64,000 nt of DNA from Amia ocellicauda (Eukaryota; Chordata; Actinopteri; Amiiformes; Amiidae), in assembly GCF_036373705.1 (NCBI RefSeq), contig NC_089867.1:15959501-16023500 (forward strand), written 5' to 3'. Positions 1-22,048 of this stretch are shown piece after piece; the first letter of the stretch is position 1, and each line of letters opens with the position of its first letter. The position numbers and the translations under genes are program-made. The notes below the pieces were generated by a model. That model worked only from the letters and a program-made list of their open reading frames with translations. It was not told where the DNA came from and ran no database searches.

Positions 1-8009
<8,009 letters not shown>

Positions 8010-10115
8010 AGCACCCACCCACTCTGGGACCCAGGACCTCCCGACACACCAAACCAAACATACCCCGCCCGCCCCCCCCCCTCCTCTCCCTGCCTCCCAC
8101 CCGTCGGCCCTCAGTGTGAGTGCAGTCTGCCCCCCGGACACAGCCTCCCCCAGGCGCTCCTCTCCGCACGCTCTCCCTGCTCACACACGCACGGACAGAC
8201 TGGAGTGACAGACAGACAGGACAGGAAGACACTGACAGACTCTCGTGTGTTTTTTTTTTTTTTTTTTTTTAATGTTTTTTATTTTACTTGTGTTGGTTGC
8301 CCCATCACCACCAAATAGAAAGCGGTTTAGGAAGGTGAGGGGTGGCTGGCAGGGCTGTGTGTCCTTGAGGGGCTGTGTGCTGTGCTATTGCATTTTGTGG
8401 TTTTCCCCTCCAGCTACAGGATGCATTGGCATTTGTGTATTTAGAATGAAAATCATCTCTATATATAGAGTGGAGAGGGAGCTGGTATGGGTCACTGTGC
8501 CCAGACACTGCCACCTTCCCTGTCCTCATCTCTCCGTCTCTCTCTTTCACTTGCTCTCACTCTCTGCCTCACTAACCCTGTCCTTTCCTCTTTTTGTGGC
8601 ACTGTTTTGGATTCTGCCTCCCTGCCAGCTGGTCATGAAACATTCACAAACCCACACAAGGCCATCGCCGTGCTTCTGTGCTCAGGTGAGGAGCGTGCCG
8701 AGGGAGACGGAGGACGATGCTGGGTGGGGGTGCCTCCAAGACTGCTGTCTGTTACTGGTGGGGGCTAAACTGTCTCTCCAGGCTTATCCTATCAAGGTGC
8801 TTGTTCACCTTTGACCCTGGCCCCCTCCCATTCCTCCCCTCAGCCCCTCTCTTTGGCAGATCAGACTCCAGTCTTTCCTTACTGACTATCTACCTCTGAC
8901 CCCTGTCCCCTGGGACTCAGTGCTGGTGCCCTCTGGTGCTGATGGCCTGTCTGTGCACTCTGTGCTGTGGTGTGGAGGGGGCTCTTGCAGGCCTAATTAT
9001 ACTATGGTAACGCATCCAGTTAAACCGTAGAGGACCTTTAGGGGCTTGGCTGTACGGACTTGACTCTTTTGGGAGATATTTGGTAAGGGATGCAGTACTG
9101 CTGTCTGTCTGTCTGGCCTGCTGTAGTGTAGCATTAAAGGTCTTTGTGTGCTTGCTGCTGTGGAGCTGGGGGCTTTCCTCGCGGGGGTGCTGCAGTCTTG
9201 CTCCCAGCAGATGTTGGCTGCTCTCCTCCAGGAGCGCTGTGCAGGACAGTCACCAGACATAGTAGGCACACTGGGGACAGGGCTCCTAGACCTCTTCTCT
9301 ATTCACCAACTCCGACCGTTCTCCACACTGACCGCTGTCACTGGCCCTCCCCCATCTCCGCAAGAGCTGTTAGCAGAATTTTTTTGTTTTCTTTTATACC
9401 TCTTATTTAGAAACTGTGACTTTAGTTTCCTGGCGGTGGTTCTGTAGCCGTCAGGTTTCCAGCAGTGCCAGTGTCAGTGAGCAGCTCCCTGCAGGGTCAG
9501 GGTTCATTGGCAGCTCCAGTGCCACGCAACCACTTTCCATCCCAGGCCCATCGGCACCAGAGCGCGGCACTGAGATGGAGCCCAGTGCTGGTGTGAGGGA
9601 TATTTCACCCCCGCCCACCTCTCTGGGCTTGTGTGGATATTGTACAGCAAACGGCCCCTCCCTCGTCCCACCTCCTCCTATCAGGCTGGCGCGTCCGAGA
9701 GCAGGGGTTTATTCTCCTCTGACGCCAATTGGCTCCTTTGTTGTCGATGCCAGGGCGCAGCAGCTGGGCTGACAGTCTGTCTGACCGCGATGCATTCCTG
9801 CTGAGCCCCCCCACCCCCTATGCGGCGCTCTCCTTCTCCTCAGGTGATTTTACACACAGACTCGGAGCGCTGGGTCCCCTGCTCACCCTTCCACCCCCTG
9901 GTTGTTTCTTCCTAGGTGACGGGAACCAAACTTCATTGCCCCAATACATTTCCTTTTATTGCTTCATATTTTATTTTATGGTTGTATTTTTTTTTTTTTT
10001 TAAATAAACTTGTTTAGGCTCACTTTCTCTTCTCTGAGTTTGTCTTTTTTTTTTTTGGTAATTAAGTTGGTACTGAGACCTTAACACTGTCAAATAAAGT
10101 TGTGTTTTGTACGAA
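8010..10115 (+). other. SMARCC1: SMARCC1 3' UTR with two poly(A) signals
   Basis: This is the stretch after the SMARCC1 stop. It has a 21-base T run (8250-8270) and no recognisable coding exon. AATAAA occurs at 10003-10008 and at 10093-10098. The second is followed by a T/G-rich stretch suited to a downstream element, so I place the 3' end near 10115. The first would give a transcript about 90 bases shorter. The UTR extent is inferred, because no cDNA evidence is available here. Confidence 0.6.
10093..10098 (+). terminator. Poly(A) signal AATAAA, probable SMARCC1 3' end
   Basis: Canonical AATAAA followed within 20 bases by TG/T-rich sequence. A second AATAAA lies 90 bases upstream at 10003-10008, directly after an A/T-rich run, and could be used alternatively. 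Confidence 0.55.
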
Positions 10116-11999
10116 CTGCTTCCCGGTGAGACGTGTCTTTGTGCATTTGCCTGTTTATCGTGTTGAAGAGGTCCCATCATATTGAACCTGTAAAGTTAGT
10201 CAGAATATCTCGTGAACAAGGTGTTTTTTCGGAAGAATATACTCACTTTCACAAGCTGTCAAACTTGGTTTCGGTGGTTTCTCGCCCCTGTGCAGCCCGT
10301 TCACCCTCTCTCCTCTTTCTAATAAACGCCCTGACTTTACCATGTTTGACGCACGGCAGCTGTCCCGAGTCTCGGAGGTGGGCAGTGTGTGACCTCTCTG
10401 GGACAGGATGACTGGGTATTTATAAATAAGCCTGGCCTCATGTAATCTCTCGCTAAGCCCTGATCAAATTGGTGCTCATGACAGGAGGTCCTGTAGCCCG
10501 TGTTCCTCCATTGTGTCCTAATGCTCTATTGAACCTCATCAGCCTGCTTACCCAAGGACCCAAAGTCACTCTGTGAGGGCAGAGTCTAGCCCCCATCTCT
10601 GCTGCAAAGCCAGAGGTGGACCAGGTTGGATGGCTGTAGGTTTTTTGTCATCAGACCATCATTGCTCGCTTTCCAATGCACTCTAAATAATATAATATGT
10701 ATGAAACGTTTCTTGCAGAGCGGTTAGTTACACAGACGGCTGGCGATGTGCGTGTTCTTGCATCGAACGGCACCCCATGTGCCCACGGTTGCCAGTGAGA
10801 GGTGATTATAATTGGCTATTTTCAGGTGTCTTGGCAACAGCTGTGTGAGAAGTGATTAAACTCTCACTGCGCCGAGGGACGGAGGGAGGGGTGCAGCGGG
10901 AGAAACTAGTCCCAGCATCAGAGTGCGCCTGTGCTGCTCAATTAGAAGCCGACCTCCTGCTGCTTTTGCCCAAGTCTCGTCATCCTTCCCAGCAGGCTAT
11001 GGTGGGGTAAAACGCAGTTGTGTGTGGGTCTGTGTTTGTCACAGTGGGACCAGTTTTCCTGACCTGACCTGCAATTGCCATTCCCCCCCCACCCACCCTG
11101 GCTTCCTCCAGCTCTCATTAGTGTCCCGGCCAGACGACCCACTGATGCCAGCATCTATTCAGGCCCTGCTGAGCTGCCCGTGTGACATCTCTCGGGTGAG
11201 GTCCACACTAAGGTCCTGACTGCTCCTGCTCAATGAGGGTCCTACGGCACTGTGGGAAAGACTCTACTGCATATAAACTACCACTTGGGCGTTTTCAATA
11301 TGGCCGACTGAAGTCCTGTCCGTCCCACACCTTGCAGCTGAATCACCTGATAGTCCGTTGGGGGAGGAGCGGGTCTTGCAGATGCTGGGACTGGGGAAAT
11401 TCCAGGTAATCTCACGCCCTGCCCCTGATCCAGCTGCTGGGGGCTGCTACAGCTGTGTGGCTCTGCCCCTGCGTTGGTGAACAAGAAAGCATGTTCCTGT
11501 GGGTCACTATAGACCTATGAGAGATGTTAGGACCTCAGCTCTGTGAATACGTTCAGTTGTTCCATAATTAAACGGCTCTGTGCCCCCCACCCCCACAGCC
11601 TGCACTGAATCTGCCATTACAGATGAGCTTATGATTGTGTAACTGAAGCATGTGTCCCCTCCCTCTCTCTCTGTCTTTCTCTCTCTCTGTCTCTCCTGCT
11701 TGGTCTCTCTTTCCATTGCTTTGTGTCTTTCTCCCCTATGCTCTCTCTCTCTCCCTCTACTTCTTCATCTTTCTCTGTCTGTCTCTGAAGAAGGCAGCCA
11801 GGGAGAAACAGACATTCTACCATTCAGGTGCTCCCCAACCCACAGCTCTGCAGCCAGCTAGAGTGGACACAGGCATGGAGAGCTGCTGCCTGGCACGCTA
11901 TGAATCCAGGTCACTGCATTGCATCTCTTCAGCCCACAAGTGCCCTTCCCTCCCCTGCCCCCCGACCGGGTCCCAGGGAAATGGCTAATTAAGGATCTG

Positions 12000-12050
12000 A
12001 GGAGGAGGAGGAGGAGGAGGAGGAGGACGAAGCTGCTGCTGCTGCTGCTG
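12000..12050 (+). repeat. (GAG)n followed by (CTG)n trinucleotide repeats
   Basis: About nine GAG triplets are followed, after a short spacer, by six CTG triplets. The tract is open when translated but has no splice signals or upstream coding context, so it is treated as a non-coding microsatellite. Confidence 0.7.
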
Positions 12051-13334
12051 GAAGAGGAAACTAATCTCATCCCGTTTTTTTGTTTATTTTTCCTCGTCTT
12101 ATTTATTAATGTGACAGGAAGCCGTCACCGCCACGCTGGAGGGGATGTGAGTGGTTAATTAAAAATGTAGCATTTGAGGAGCAGTGAGAGAATGTAGGAC
12201 AGCGGATCACGGTGCCCTGCGGCCGGGCACATGGGACGAGGTTCCTCACAGCATCTCTCTCTCTCTCTCTCTCTCTCTGCCCCTTTCTTTTCTTCCCCAT
12301 GTCCCTCCTACATTCCACTCCCTCTCCCTTTCACAATTCCAGTGCCACCATCTCTATGTCCCTGCCTTTGTCCTCACCCGATCCCTCCGGCCTCTCCCCC
12401 ACTGCTGGGTCTTAGCAAGCAATGGCGGCACGGCATAATTTTTTACATTTTAATGAAGGGAATTAACAAACCTGTAATTTCCCAGTGAGCTCAGCCAGCA
12501 CAGCACAGATGGAAACCCGAGGGGAGTGGGCTTTAGCTGAACTGTAAGGCCTATACATATTAATGTATGGAATAAACTGGCCAGCCATGCTTTGAAGGCG
12601 AGCAATATGCAGCAAACATTTCAACCCCTCCGACGTTGCTCTAGCATGGCTTTGGAGGGAGATGCTGATCTCTGTGGGCTGCATGGTCTGGTCTCGGTAT
12701 AGATTCTTCTGTGTTTCAGCTGTCCCATCTGGTACCTCTCCTGGCTGCCCTCCCTCTAAAATCCCCACACTCCCTCCATCTCTCCTGGCTCTCCTGACTT
12801 CCCTCTCTCTCACCCCCTCCTTCTGTTTCTGTTGCCACCATCCTCACTTCCGCCCACGTTCGCTCGGCAATTACAGTCGGTGTGCGTGTGAAGCACAGAG
12901 TTTGCATGCTTTTATTTGTGTGCCTCTCCCCAGCAGAGTGAGATCTGTTTCACAGCAGCAGCTCCAATGCTGATCTAAGTGACAATGTGGCGAGGTGGGT
13001 ATATCTGGGTCCTGAGAGGAGCTGCGGTCCACCGTGTACATCATCCAGTCCAGTCTGGGGGAGACTGTGTCCCTTCGGTTGCTGTGGACTGGAAGGTCTG
13101 AGCAGACGCGCATCGATTTCCACCCATATGACTGATCTGTAGACAGCCCTTTTCTCTGAGATGTTGGGTAACTGTTGTGATTTATGGACTTGTGGCTTTA
13201 TCGTTCTTTCAATCGATATATAATTAAGGCCTGATCAACCTCACTGCAATTAAAAGTGACTCAAATGAGCACCTGTTGCCAATAGAGCTGAACTGTGTAT
13301 GTGAATAAATGCTAATTTAAAATATAGCATGGTT

Positions 13335-13363
<29 letters not shown>
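13335..13363 (+). repeat. (GT)n(GA)n compound microsatellite
   Basis: A (GT)n run turns directly into a short (GA)n run. It lies in the gene-free interval between SMARCC1 and CSPG5. Confidence 0.8.
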
Positions 13364-13365
<2 letters not shown>

Positions 13366-16300
13366 TCTGCTCTTAGTCCTTGGCTCCCTGCAGATCCTGC
13401 TTCCTCCCGGTGGAGACCAGCTGGCAATTCTCAGTGGGAGAAGGCTGCAGTGAACTCTATAGATGTTCTAATGTATCTTCATTATTCATGCCTCCTCTTC
13501 AGCGTGCCACTCCAGCACTGCATGAGAGCCTGATTGGATTGCCATTGGGAGGCCATATGTTTTTCACTCACTAATGCGCTTGTGCTCTCACCTCACAGAC
13601 AGCTCTTGAGTTGCGTTGCATCAGGATCCAGATTTGCGCTCTGAACCGGAACCGCAGTAGCTAGAATGGCGCAGATCTGCGAGCTTCAGACCCTGCTGCA
13701 CAGTGCAGGTCATTTCCACTAATCCAGGCTGAGAAGAGTTTATTTATGCTATGTTACACCTTCCCATCATGGGCACCCTGACAAATAGGCTCCAATAGGG
13801 CACCAGAGGTATACACGGAGAGATTACAGATTACGGCCCCTGTGTTCCTGTGAGTGTGTGGCTCTTGTGTCTGTTTTGGGGGGGAGCTCCCACTCACTGA
13901 GCCGACAGCTCTGCGATCGAAGAGGCAGAGACTGCAGAGCCACTGATTGCAGCTCATGCACGCCTCCAGGTCTTCATAATAATCAAACTGTGATTGGCGA
14001 TGAATGCTAAGATGGTTTCGTTAAAATATGGTGTGGAAAACCGCTCTCTCACACCTACACACGCGTTGTTTACCGGAGTCAGAAAAACTGATTTCGATTT
14101 AAATAAAAAATAATAATACAAGGGATAATTCCGCTGATTCCGACTCCCAGATCTGTGGAGAGAAGTTCCTTTCTGTGATGAGAACAAGAGCGGCTGTGAT
14201 TGGCTCAGTCCTGCAGTGTCATCCAGTTGCAGTTAACCTCTGGTCAGCACCAGTCAGACACACATATACACACACACAAATACACACTGCAGGCCTCAGT
14301 CAACAGCCGCAGCCTCTCCACGGTCTGAGCAGCTCATCTCACGCACTGCCCTGCACACTGGGGCTGGCGTTTACAGCACAACCAACACACACACGCACAC
14401 GATCACGAGGATGCTGGGAAAGGAAACCCTTCCAGCGCTGATGCAATTGTATTATTTTTGCATCTTTCTTTTCGCTAAAGATACCATTCTTTGAAACCCA
14501 GCACAGTAACCCCATCTTCAATCCTCAGCAGCTCTGAAGCCAACGCCCATGCCGTATCATCCTCCAGCACATTATTTGAATCTGGAATAATTTGGGGTTC
14601 CTCGAGTTCATGTTCCTTTTCTGAAGTCATATTATTTCACGCTTTGGGAAAGAACTGAATCATCAGTGCAGGTTTTTTTTGTGTTGTTATGTTTTTTCAC
14701 GCCAGATTGTTTATGTCACACCTTCACTGAAGTGCCTCCCACCCGTTCACTGAAAGTTTCAGTTTCTTTTAGAGTTCCTTTATGAATCATTGAAGATAAG
14801 GACCACTCCAGGCACACAGGCGGGCACTGGGATCTTCACACACAGGCAGTGTTGGGGGACGGCACTTAGATGCATCCCACACTGGCGCGAGTTGCCCTTA
14901 TGCAAATGTATATTATGTAAAGAGTTACATTACAGACCACGGACATAGTTTTTGCACCCCTGTCGGCCCTTTGCTCTCTCTCTCTCTCTCTGTGGCGTCC
15001 TGCCCTGCTGGAGGAACCGGCTTGTGGAGGGAGAGAGGGCAGCGTGGAGCCGTGTGTCTCCGGTGTGGGAGGCTGGAGAACAGAGAGAGTGGGGGGTGGG
15101 GGGTGGGTGGGGATGCTGCTGCACAAACAATTTATTTCTGCTCTGGTTGGCAGCATGTCAGCCTGGATTCTCAGAGCCGCAGCCCGGGGCACCCAGGAAT
15201 AGCAGCGCTGCTCTAATGGATCTTAAATAAAGAGAGGGGGAGGCAGGGAATGGATCCACATGGGGACAGAAAAACACCCTATTATACACGAGCCTCCTTT
15301 GGAAGTGTCTAACTACACCCTTACTGTGTGACTTTTCACATGAGGAATTAGTGTTGCCACGTTTACAATCCGTTGCCATTGTTGTCATCAGTTAATCCTA
15401 ATCTAAAACCAGAGCACTTCATTGCATCCAACATTGATTCTGTCACAGTAGTACAGCATTTAGGTTAAGGGTACAATGCCGTTATCTTTATATTTTAACC
15501 ACTTTCTTTTGAACACGCATTTGAACATTGCAGCACCTCCTGTGATACGTAAAAATAACGACAACAAATCTGCGTTTCTCCAGGTTCACTCAATATGTGC
15601 ATAGATTAATATAATCTCACAATCTACTTACATTTTCAACATCACATTAAGTCAAAACAAGCCGGAGGTTTGGCCTACGCATCCATTCCACCGCAACAGT
15701 CACTGTGGACTGATCTTAATAACTGATCATACAATGGAAATAGCCACCAAGACTAATTAAGCTGTTTTTACATCATAACGCCATTAATGTTGACAACTGG
15801 AGATCATCCATCACTAGCAGAGGCAGAAAATGTGATCTGTAAAACCCATTGCTGATTGACAGTCAAGTGCTCGATTGGCGATAGGCGATTTGTTTCAACA
15901 TATTTGGTTATGAATCGGCCATTATTTATATCAGCCTCAAAAGCACAAGCAACCTACTTTGCATGAGGTAGTATGTGTGATGCACGAGCTGAGGGAGAAC
16001 TAGTGATTGTCTGAACCGAAGAAGAAAGATCAGTACTCTACACCTTTTCACATGCAGATAATAATAATACTTCCATAAGATGTAAGATCCCACAGTAGGT
16101 GCTCCTATTCCTGCCAGACACACACTGCCCCTGGCCAGACGGGCCGCATCCCAGACCAGCAGCTGCACACAAGCCCTGCCCACGCCCTGCCACCCTGTCC
16201 GTGTCTGTCTCTCAGAGTGACGGTCGCCTGCTCCAATGTCTGTGCCTGTAGTGAAGCCCCCTCCCTGCTCCACCCAAACTAAAAGCAGATGTTGGCCTCT

Positions 16301-18198
16301 GCGAATGTGCTTACATGGCACATTGGAAACCGGGAGACGCACTGGCAGGGGCCAAGTGGAAACACTGGCAGGACAGGAAGCGCGGCAGGTACGCAGTGCC
16401 AGAGCGGCTGTGACTGCCAGCCAGGGTGCGATAACAGCTTGGATTCCAGTAATGGCCGAGGCAGTGAGTGTGTGGGTATGAAGACACTGTTGTGCAATCG
16501 CTGAAATATATTTTATTAGTGTCTGATTGCGGCCAGGAACACATGTGAATGGTAACATGCTGAGGCAGTAAGGGGCAGTAAGGAGGAGCAGGGGCAGTGA
16601 GAGCCCCCTTCTCCTCTGTTACCCTCTTACATTGTGAGAATCCCACTATGGGACACCTGATCAGGCAACGCCACTTCTTTCACACCTTCTCTGTAGCTGC
16701 CTGCCAGTGTGCTGCTCAGGATGACTCGTTGAGACGACTGACTAATCCTGTTCACTCGTCATTCCTGCCAGTGATAAAACAGATTGGAAGCTTTATTAAG
16801 ACAAAAACAAAACTGTGTGGGTGTCTACAGCAATCTGCTCTCAAAACTGTGAGAGAGAGGGGGGGGCTGAAAGAGTTCAATCAAGAGTTTGTCGGCAGCA
16901 TAGAATCTAATTGCTGAAACTCTTATACCCAGAGAGAGAGGCGGAGAGACTTCCATGAACAATATATAAAGGACCCCCAAAAAGAATCCCTTTCATAATA
17001 TATGATAGACAGTGCTCTGCTGCTTCATAATTCCAATTTTGTTAATGCATTTTTACTAAATATATATATTTTTAATAATGGACTTTGTAGTTCTGAGTTT
17101 TAGCAGTAGAAGTGAGCGGTCACCCATCTCTCAGGGCGGTCCCAGGCGCGGCTGCTATAGCAGGGATGTCCTAGGGCAAGGTGTCAATGGGCAGCTGGGT
17201 GCCCTGGGCTGTCCTGAGGGCCTGTGCCTGGGCATCTGTCTGAGGGATGCAGCCAACAGGGGGCTCCACGCTCCAGCTCTCTCTGGTAGGACACAGGGAA
17301 GCCAGGGCCTCAGGAAAGAGCAGCAGGCATGTGTTCAGAGAGCTTCCAGATCAGCAACATTGCACTCAAACTGAAACTAGCTGAGTTGCATGACCAATTT
17401 GACTTTCTCAGCTTTTCCCAGTGAATTTCAGTTGCTGATTAATCAGTATTCTTATGACAGTGTTATAAAACACACATATCTTTAACCTATAGTAATAGTA
17501 GACAGAGGGGCTCTCCATGTGGGGCTCAGAGGGGACTCTGCCACTGCTGCCCTACACACCCAGTCGCCTGTGTGAGCTGGATCAGTTGATAGGTAGAAAT
17601 ACATCTGCCTATTAATATCCAACACAAACAAACCTTGCCCCCAGACTGAGCCCTGAGCCCAGACCCCTGCCAACACCCACCCTCTACCAGGGCCAATACA
17701 GCCAGAGGATTCTGCCATCGTACCAGGGACAAGAACGCAATCAGCAAGTCTTAGAATCATGTAATGTTGCCTATTACATGGGAAAACTGTGTAGGGGGAT
17801 TTCAGGTGTGTCTTTTTCAGCATTTTTGTGTTGTCTCCTCTCATCCTGTTCCCAGCTCTTGCTTTGGGAATGGCTCTGAGCATCCTCTGTGGACTGGTCT
17901 CATGGTGGCAGGCCTGTCCTTCTCTGGCAGTGCAACGCGGTGTGTTTGGCAGTGTGGTCACGGCTTGTTGTTGGCTCCCCTCCTCCCCGTGAGCCTAAGC
18001 CCCTCTCAATGCCGGTGTGTGTCTCCTGGCAGACAATGAACCCTCTCTCCTGACTCTCACAGGCCTATTGAAGTAGGCCACCCCGGTGCTGAGCACTGCC
18101 CCACATACTGTAATGTGGGAACACAGCTCCTCTGGGGCTCAGGCACAGTGTAGGGGACAGAGTGGGGCTCTGTGCTCCATTGGATGGGCAGATTCTCA

Positions 18199-18267
<69 letters not shown>
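18199..18267 (+). repeat. (TG)n(AG)n compound microsatellite
   Basis: About eleven TG dinucleotides pass directly into about twenty-four AG dinucleotides, with no interruptions. A perfect tract of this length is likely to be polymorphic. Confidence 0.9.
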
Positions 18268-18269
<2 letters not shown>

Positions 18270-21200
18270 CTAGTCTCATGCAAGTGGAGGGGAGTTTAAA
18301 TGCATGTATTTATGTTTCTTTGCATGCGTCTGTGTCAGTACATTGTCTTTGCATGTGCGTGTGTCTGTGTGTGACAGCGCAGTTTGCGTGTAAGCTTGTG
18401 CACAGTGCATAAAAATATGCATGCTGGGTGAGCAGTCTTTATGAATCTTTCTCAGAGATTGCATGAGTTTATGTGGGTGGATCTGTGCGTTTTCGACTGA
18501 ATGTGTGTGAGTCCATGGAGATCCCCTCTAGCCTGTTGCCTTGGCTGTGTACTCTGTGCAGTACAGAGCCCAGTGTGCCAGGCTGTGTGAGAACGGCCTC
18601 AGGCTGGGACTCGAACCCTGGCTCTGCCCGTCTGTTCTGTCACTCAATCAGGTCAGCCGCAACCTTTCAACATTTCCCACCACCCTACACTTATACTTCT
18701 GTTGTCCCTGCTCAGAAAATGGCACAAAACTGTGAAGCGTTGTATGAACCTTCCATGATGCTAAATTAAGATCTGAACCAGGGTGGGGTCTGTTGGTTGT
18801 CTGTCAGTGAGTGCTGTACAGGTACAGAGCAGTCAGAGCCAGCAGGAGACACAGAGATTCAGAGATGTGGGGGCCCTCGAGACAGGGGGGACTCCAGGTT
18901 TGCTGGTTTATAGGACAATAGCAGGGCGCTGCAATAATGAATCTCCCTGCTGCTAGTACTTATCCCCCCTGGAGCCCCCCGTTAATTCAAAGAGACATTC
19001 AGTAAGGGCTTTGACCCCAGACTTTCTTTTATTTCCTAGTGTTTAGAAACAGAGGACTGAGAGGAAGTGCATAACACACACATACACACACACACACACA
19101 TACACATGCCCGATCACAAAGACACACATGCAAATACACACATACACAAACGCACACAACATATGGGAAAAGCAAACTGTTGATGCTGCAGGCCTCCAGA
19201 CTGCAGGGTTCGGTCTGCACTGCGGGAGGAGGTTTGTGCTGGATTTACCACTCAGCAGCCCTTTCATACTCCCAGTCAATTGTGCTGTAAACCGCAGTCT
19301 TGCTACAGTATCTGCCAGAGTTATACAGCTGTCACTTGAGCAGATACAATTTAACTTCATTGCCATTTGAAGTGCTTTAGTTGAGCATCCCAGCAACAGT
19401 CATGCAAAGATTTGATTGCTGGAGCACCATAGGAGGATAATTAGGCAGTTGGACCAGGGAGAAACGGGGGTGGGGTGCAGAGATCCTGAGAGGGGCTGCT
19501 GGGACAGACACATGGGTGCCAGTCAGTGGGAGCGGCACTGTATTGGGGTTGGCAGTGAAAGATGTATTCTGACAATACATTATGTTGACATTCCTGGTTT
19601 CTTACTTCCCTGCTCGTCACGCTGTTCTGTTATCATAGGTCTCACTGTCCCATGCATTGCGAGGGTCTTCCAATTCATCACTGTTGTGCCTTTGCAATAC
19701 CAGCGGAGCCCTGTGTCTCAGTATCCAGTCAGAGCTACTGCGCCAGACCGCGCCCTTCCAGGTGCCCATGCACTGTGTTCACACCCTGATCAGCAAAGTC
19801 ATTCATCACAGGGCAACTCCCAGCAGCCAGACCAGTCCTTTATTTCCACAGGGCTGTGGGGTGGCGGTGGGGGATGTCCCCTAGTTCAGTAATTCCCTGG
19901 TTTGTCGGGAGAAGGGTCTAATGCGGCCAGCTGCCCAGTGTCTGGTTGTCCTGGGTCTGAGGCTCAATCTGCTCCCTGCAAAGCAGATTACTGCCCCCCG
20001 CCCAGCTACAGATCATCCACCTCTTATACACAGAGGATACATCTTTTCTCTCCGATGCACAACCGCAGTTTGTGGTGCACCCATGCACCCGTGAATAATA
20101 ACTGAAGTGCGACCCCTGCTCACTGGGGGGATTAACGGACGAGCTCTTCTCTAAGATTATGAGCTATATTCATGTATTATTAAAAACACAATCATCTTCA
20201 GGAAACTGACCTATACATTTCTCTCTCTCTCTCTCTCATTTTTATCTTCCCACTCATTCTCGGCAAGCATTGTGGGACACCATCGAAACTAAATGATAAG
20301 GTTCTGGTGGGCCGTTCTGGGTCAAAGTCAAGGGCCATTTCCAGTCCCAGTCCGTCCCTGTGTGTATTGAGTTGCCTGCTTAGATTTAGTATCCAATGTG
20401 ACAGTGCCCCCCGCCCCCCTCGTCCTTGCATTGTCCATAGTGTGACCATGATCAATATGGACCACACAACACAATCGACCACTGGACCCTCTCCTCACAC
20501 CCCCTGCTGTGGCCCAGATGTTGTGTCGGTAGAGAGAGCCCACCGAATCAGAGCCCGTGTTTTTGTTTTGATTTTCCTTTCGTATTCTAGTGATTTATTT
20601 ATTTATTTTTTGTATATGTGTGTTCAATACAGCAACCCCGCATCTGGACACCAGGTAGGGATATACATTACAATTTATAATGTAGGTTATGTATATGTAT
20701 GTATGTATGTATTATTATTTTGCGTGTCTACATCAGTCCTGCTTAAGCACAGCGTATTTGACACTTGTTGAGCACAGATTCCCCGGGGGTGTGGAGTGCA
20801 GGAATGTGCATGGCCCCTCCAGCTGCCTGCCTCCTATCCATCACTGCACCCGGAGTCCCCAAGGCCTCCCTTTTTTCTTCCTTTTATATTGTGACCCCCC
20901 CCCCCTGTCACAGCCTCGCATCCTCCCCCATGTTAGCATGTCCAGCTCTCAGCCCGGCCCAGCCCATCGCACCTCTTCCTCCACAGCCGCAGGTTGTGGC
21001 TCCGAGAACTTCATCCGGCAAACGACTTTGTTATATAAATGTGTTATTATTGTGATGATTGCCCTGCACACCATATATCCCCATGGATGTAGTTAAGAGA
21101 TAGATAGACATTTTTCCTTTTAACGTCTAAACGCGCCCCCAAGCTCAACTCACACCACTCAACCACACTCACTCTCTGACACACACATACACAAACAGCA

Positions 21201-21340
21201 GCAGGATACTGAAAAACACCCCCCACCCCACCACCCTCATCCCCCTCCCATCCCCCTGAGGCGGCTTTCAAAAAGCGATCGAGTGGGAATCGGGACTGTG
21301 GAGTCTGCGCATGGGGGGCGATTCCATAGAGAGTAAATTG

Positions 21341-21369
21341 AATAGCAATTTATAAAAAAAAAAAGCTGG

Positions 21370-21429
<60 letters not shown>

Positions 21430-21876
21430 TCATCCTCTCTGTCTCAGTCTGTGGCACTCAGTCCTCAGCACAGAGCGCAGGCTGCGGAGGTGTCCTCGGT
21501 GCGGTTGTTGTAGCGGCGCTGCGCCTCCATCCATCCCTCCATCCCTCCCTCTCTCCGTCCTGGCGCTGGACACCGGAGCCGGGTGTGTGTCTGTGTGTGC
21601 CTGAGCGCTGGACAATGGGACCGTGGGAACTCAGACTGGAGGAATAAACCCCGCAGACACGAATAGGCGAGCGGACACGTCTTCTCACACGCCGGGATGA
21701 CCATGGGGCAGCGCCGAGGAGACGCTTTATAACGTGGGGGAAACGTTACAGGAGATACCAATTGGGATATTCATGCCCCCGCTACCTTAGCCGAGAAATA
21801 CATTGTATTACCTTTAAAGGATTCAAGAAACGAGTTTAGTTTTTCTTTTGCATTTGGTGCACCGGCGGATGCAAGC
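21341..21876 (+). promoter_or_regulatory. CSPG5: Candidate CSPG5 core promoter and 5' leader
   Basis: The segment before the CSPG5 start has a TATA-like TATAAAA at 21351-21357 and a perfect (GA)n tract at 21373-21424. A GC-rich stretch follows, in which transcription could start near 21430-21480. The leader then contains three short uORFs (21615-21647, 21697-21732, 21773-21790). A fourth (21869-21955) starts 8 nt before the main ATG and overlaps the coding region in another frame. The start site is inferred from position only. An upstream non-coding exon cannot be excluded. Confidence 0.4.
21373..21424 (+). repeat. (GA)n microsatellite in the CSPG5 promoter region
   Basis: An uninterrupted GA tract of about 52 bases begins about 15 bases after the TATA-like element. 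GAGA tracts can bind GAGA-type factors and are highly mutable. A role in CSPG5 expression is inference from position only. Confidence 0.85.
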
Positions 21877-22003
21877 ATGGACGGCGCGCAGACTGGGCTG
21901 TGTGGTGGCTGCTGGAGAGCAATACTGCTGTCCACTTGTGTCCTTCTGCACTTGATTCCTTTGTGTGTGCATGGTAAGAGCCTGCTGTTTATTCCTCTTA
22001 CAG

Positions 22004-22048
<45 letters not shown>

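Larger units (their letters stand above)
10116..21340. other. Intergenic interval SMARCC1-CSPG5, no gene recognised
   Basis: These 11.2 kb contain no open frame with family resemblance, no splice-bounded coding-like segment and no complete RNA gene that I can see. Simple repeats are listed separately. The stretch 15400-16080 is A/T-rich and low in simple repeats, so it is a reasonable place to look for conserved non-coding elements, but nothing in it can be assigned a function by eye. Confidence 0.5.

Noticed and set aside
12000..12056. GAG/CTG repeat as a coding exon (Arg8, Leu6, Glu3)
   Set aside because: Isolated trinucleotide repeats without splice sites or flanking coding sequence.
18596..18625. 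tRNA B-box-like GGTTCGAGTCC on the - strand
   Set aside because: No A box, acceptor stem or anticodon arm could be fitted around it, and the T-stem pairing is incomplete, so neither a tRNA gene nor a clear tRNA-derived SINE is supported.
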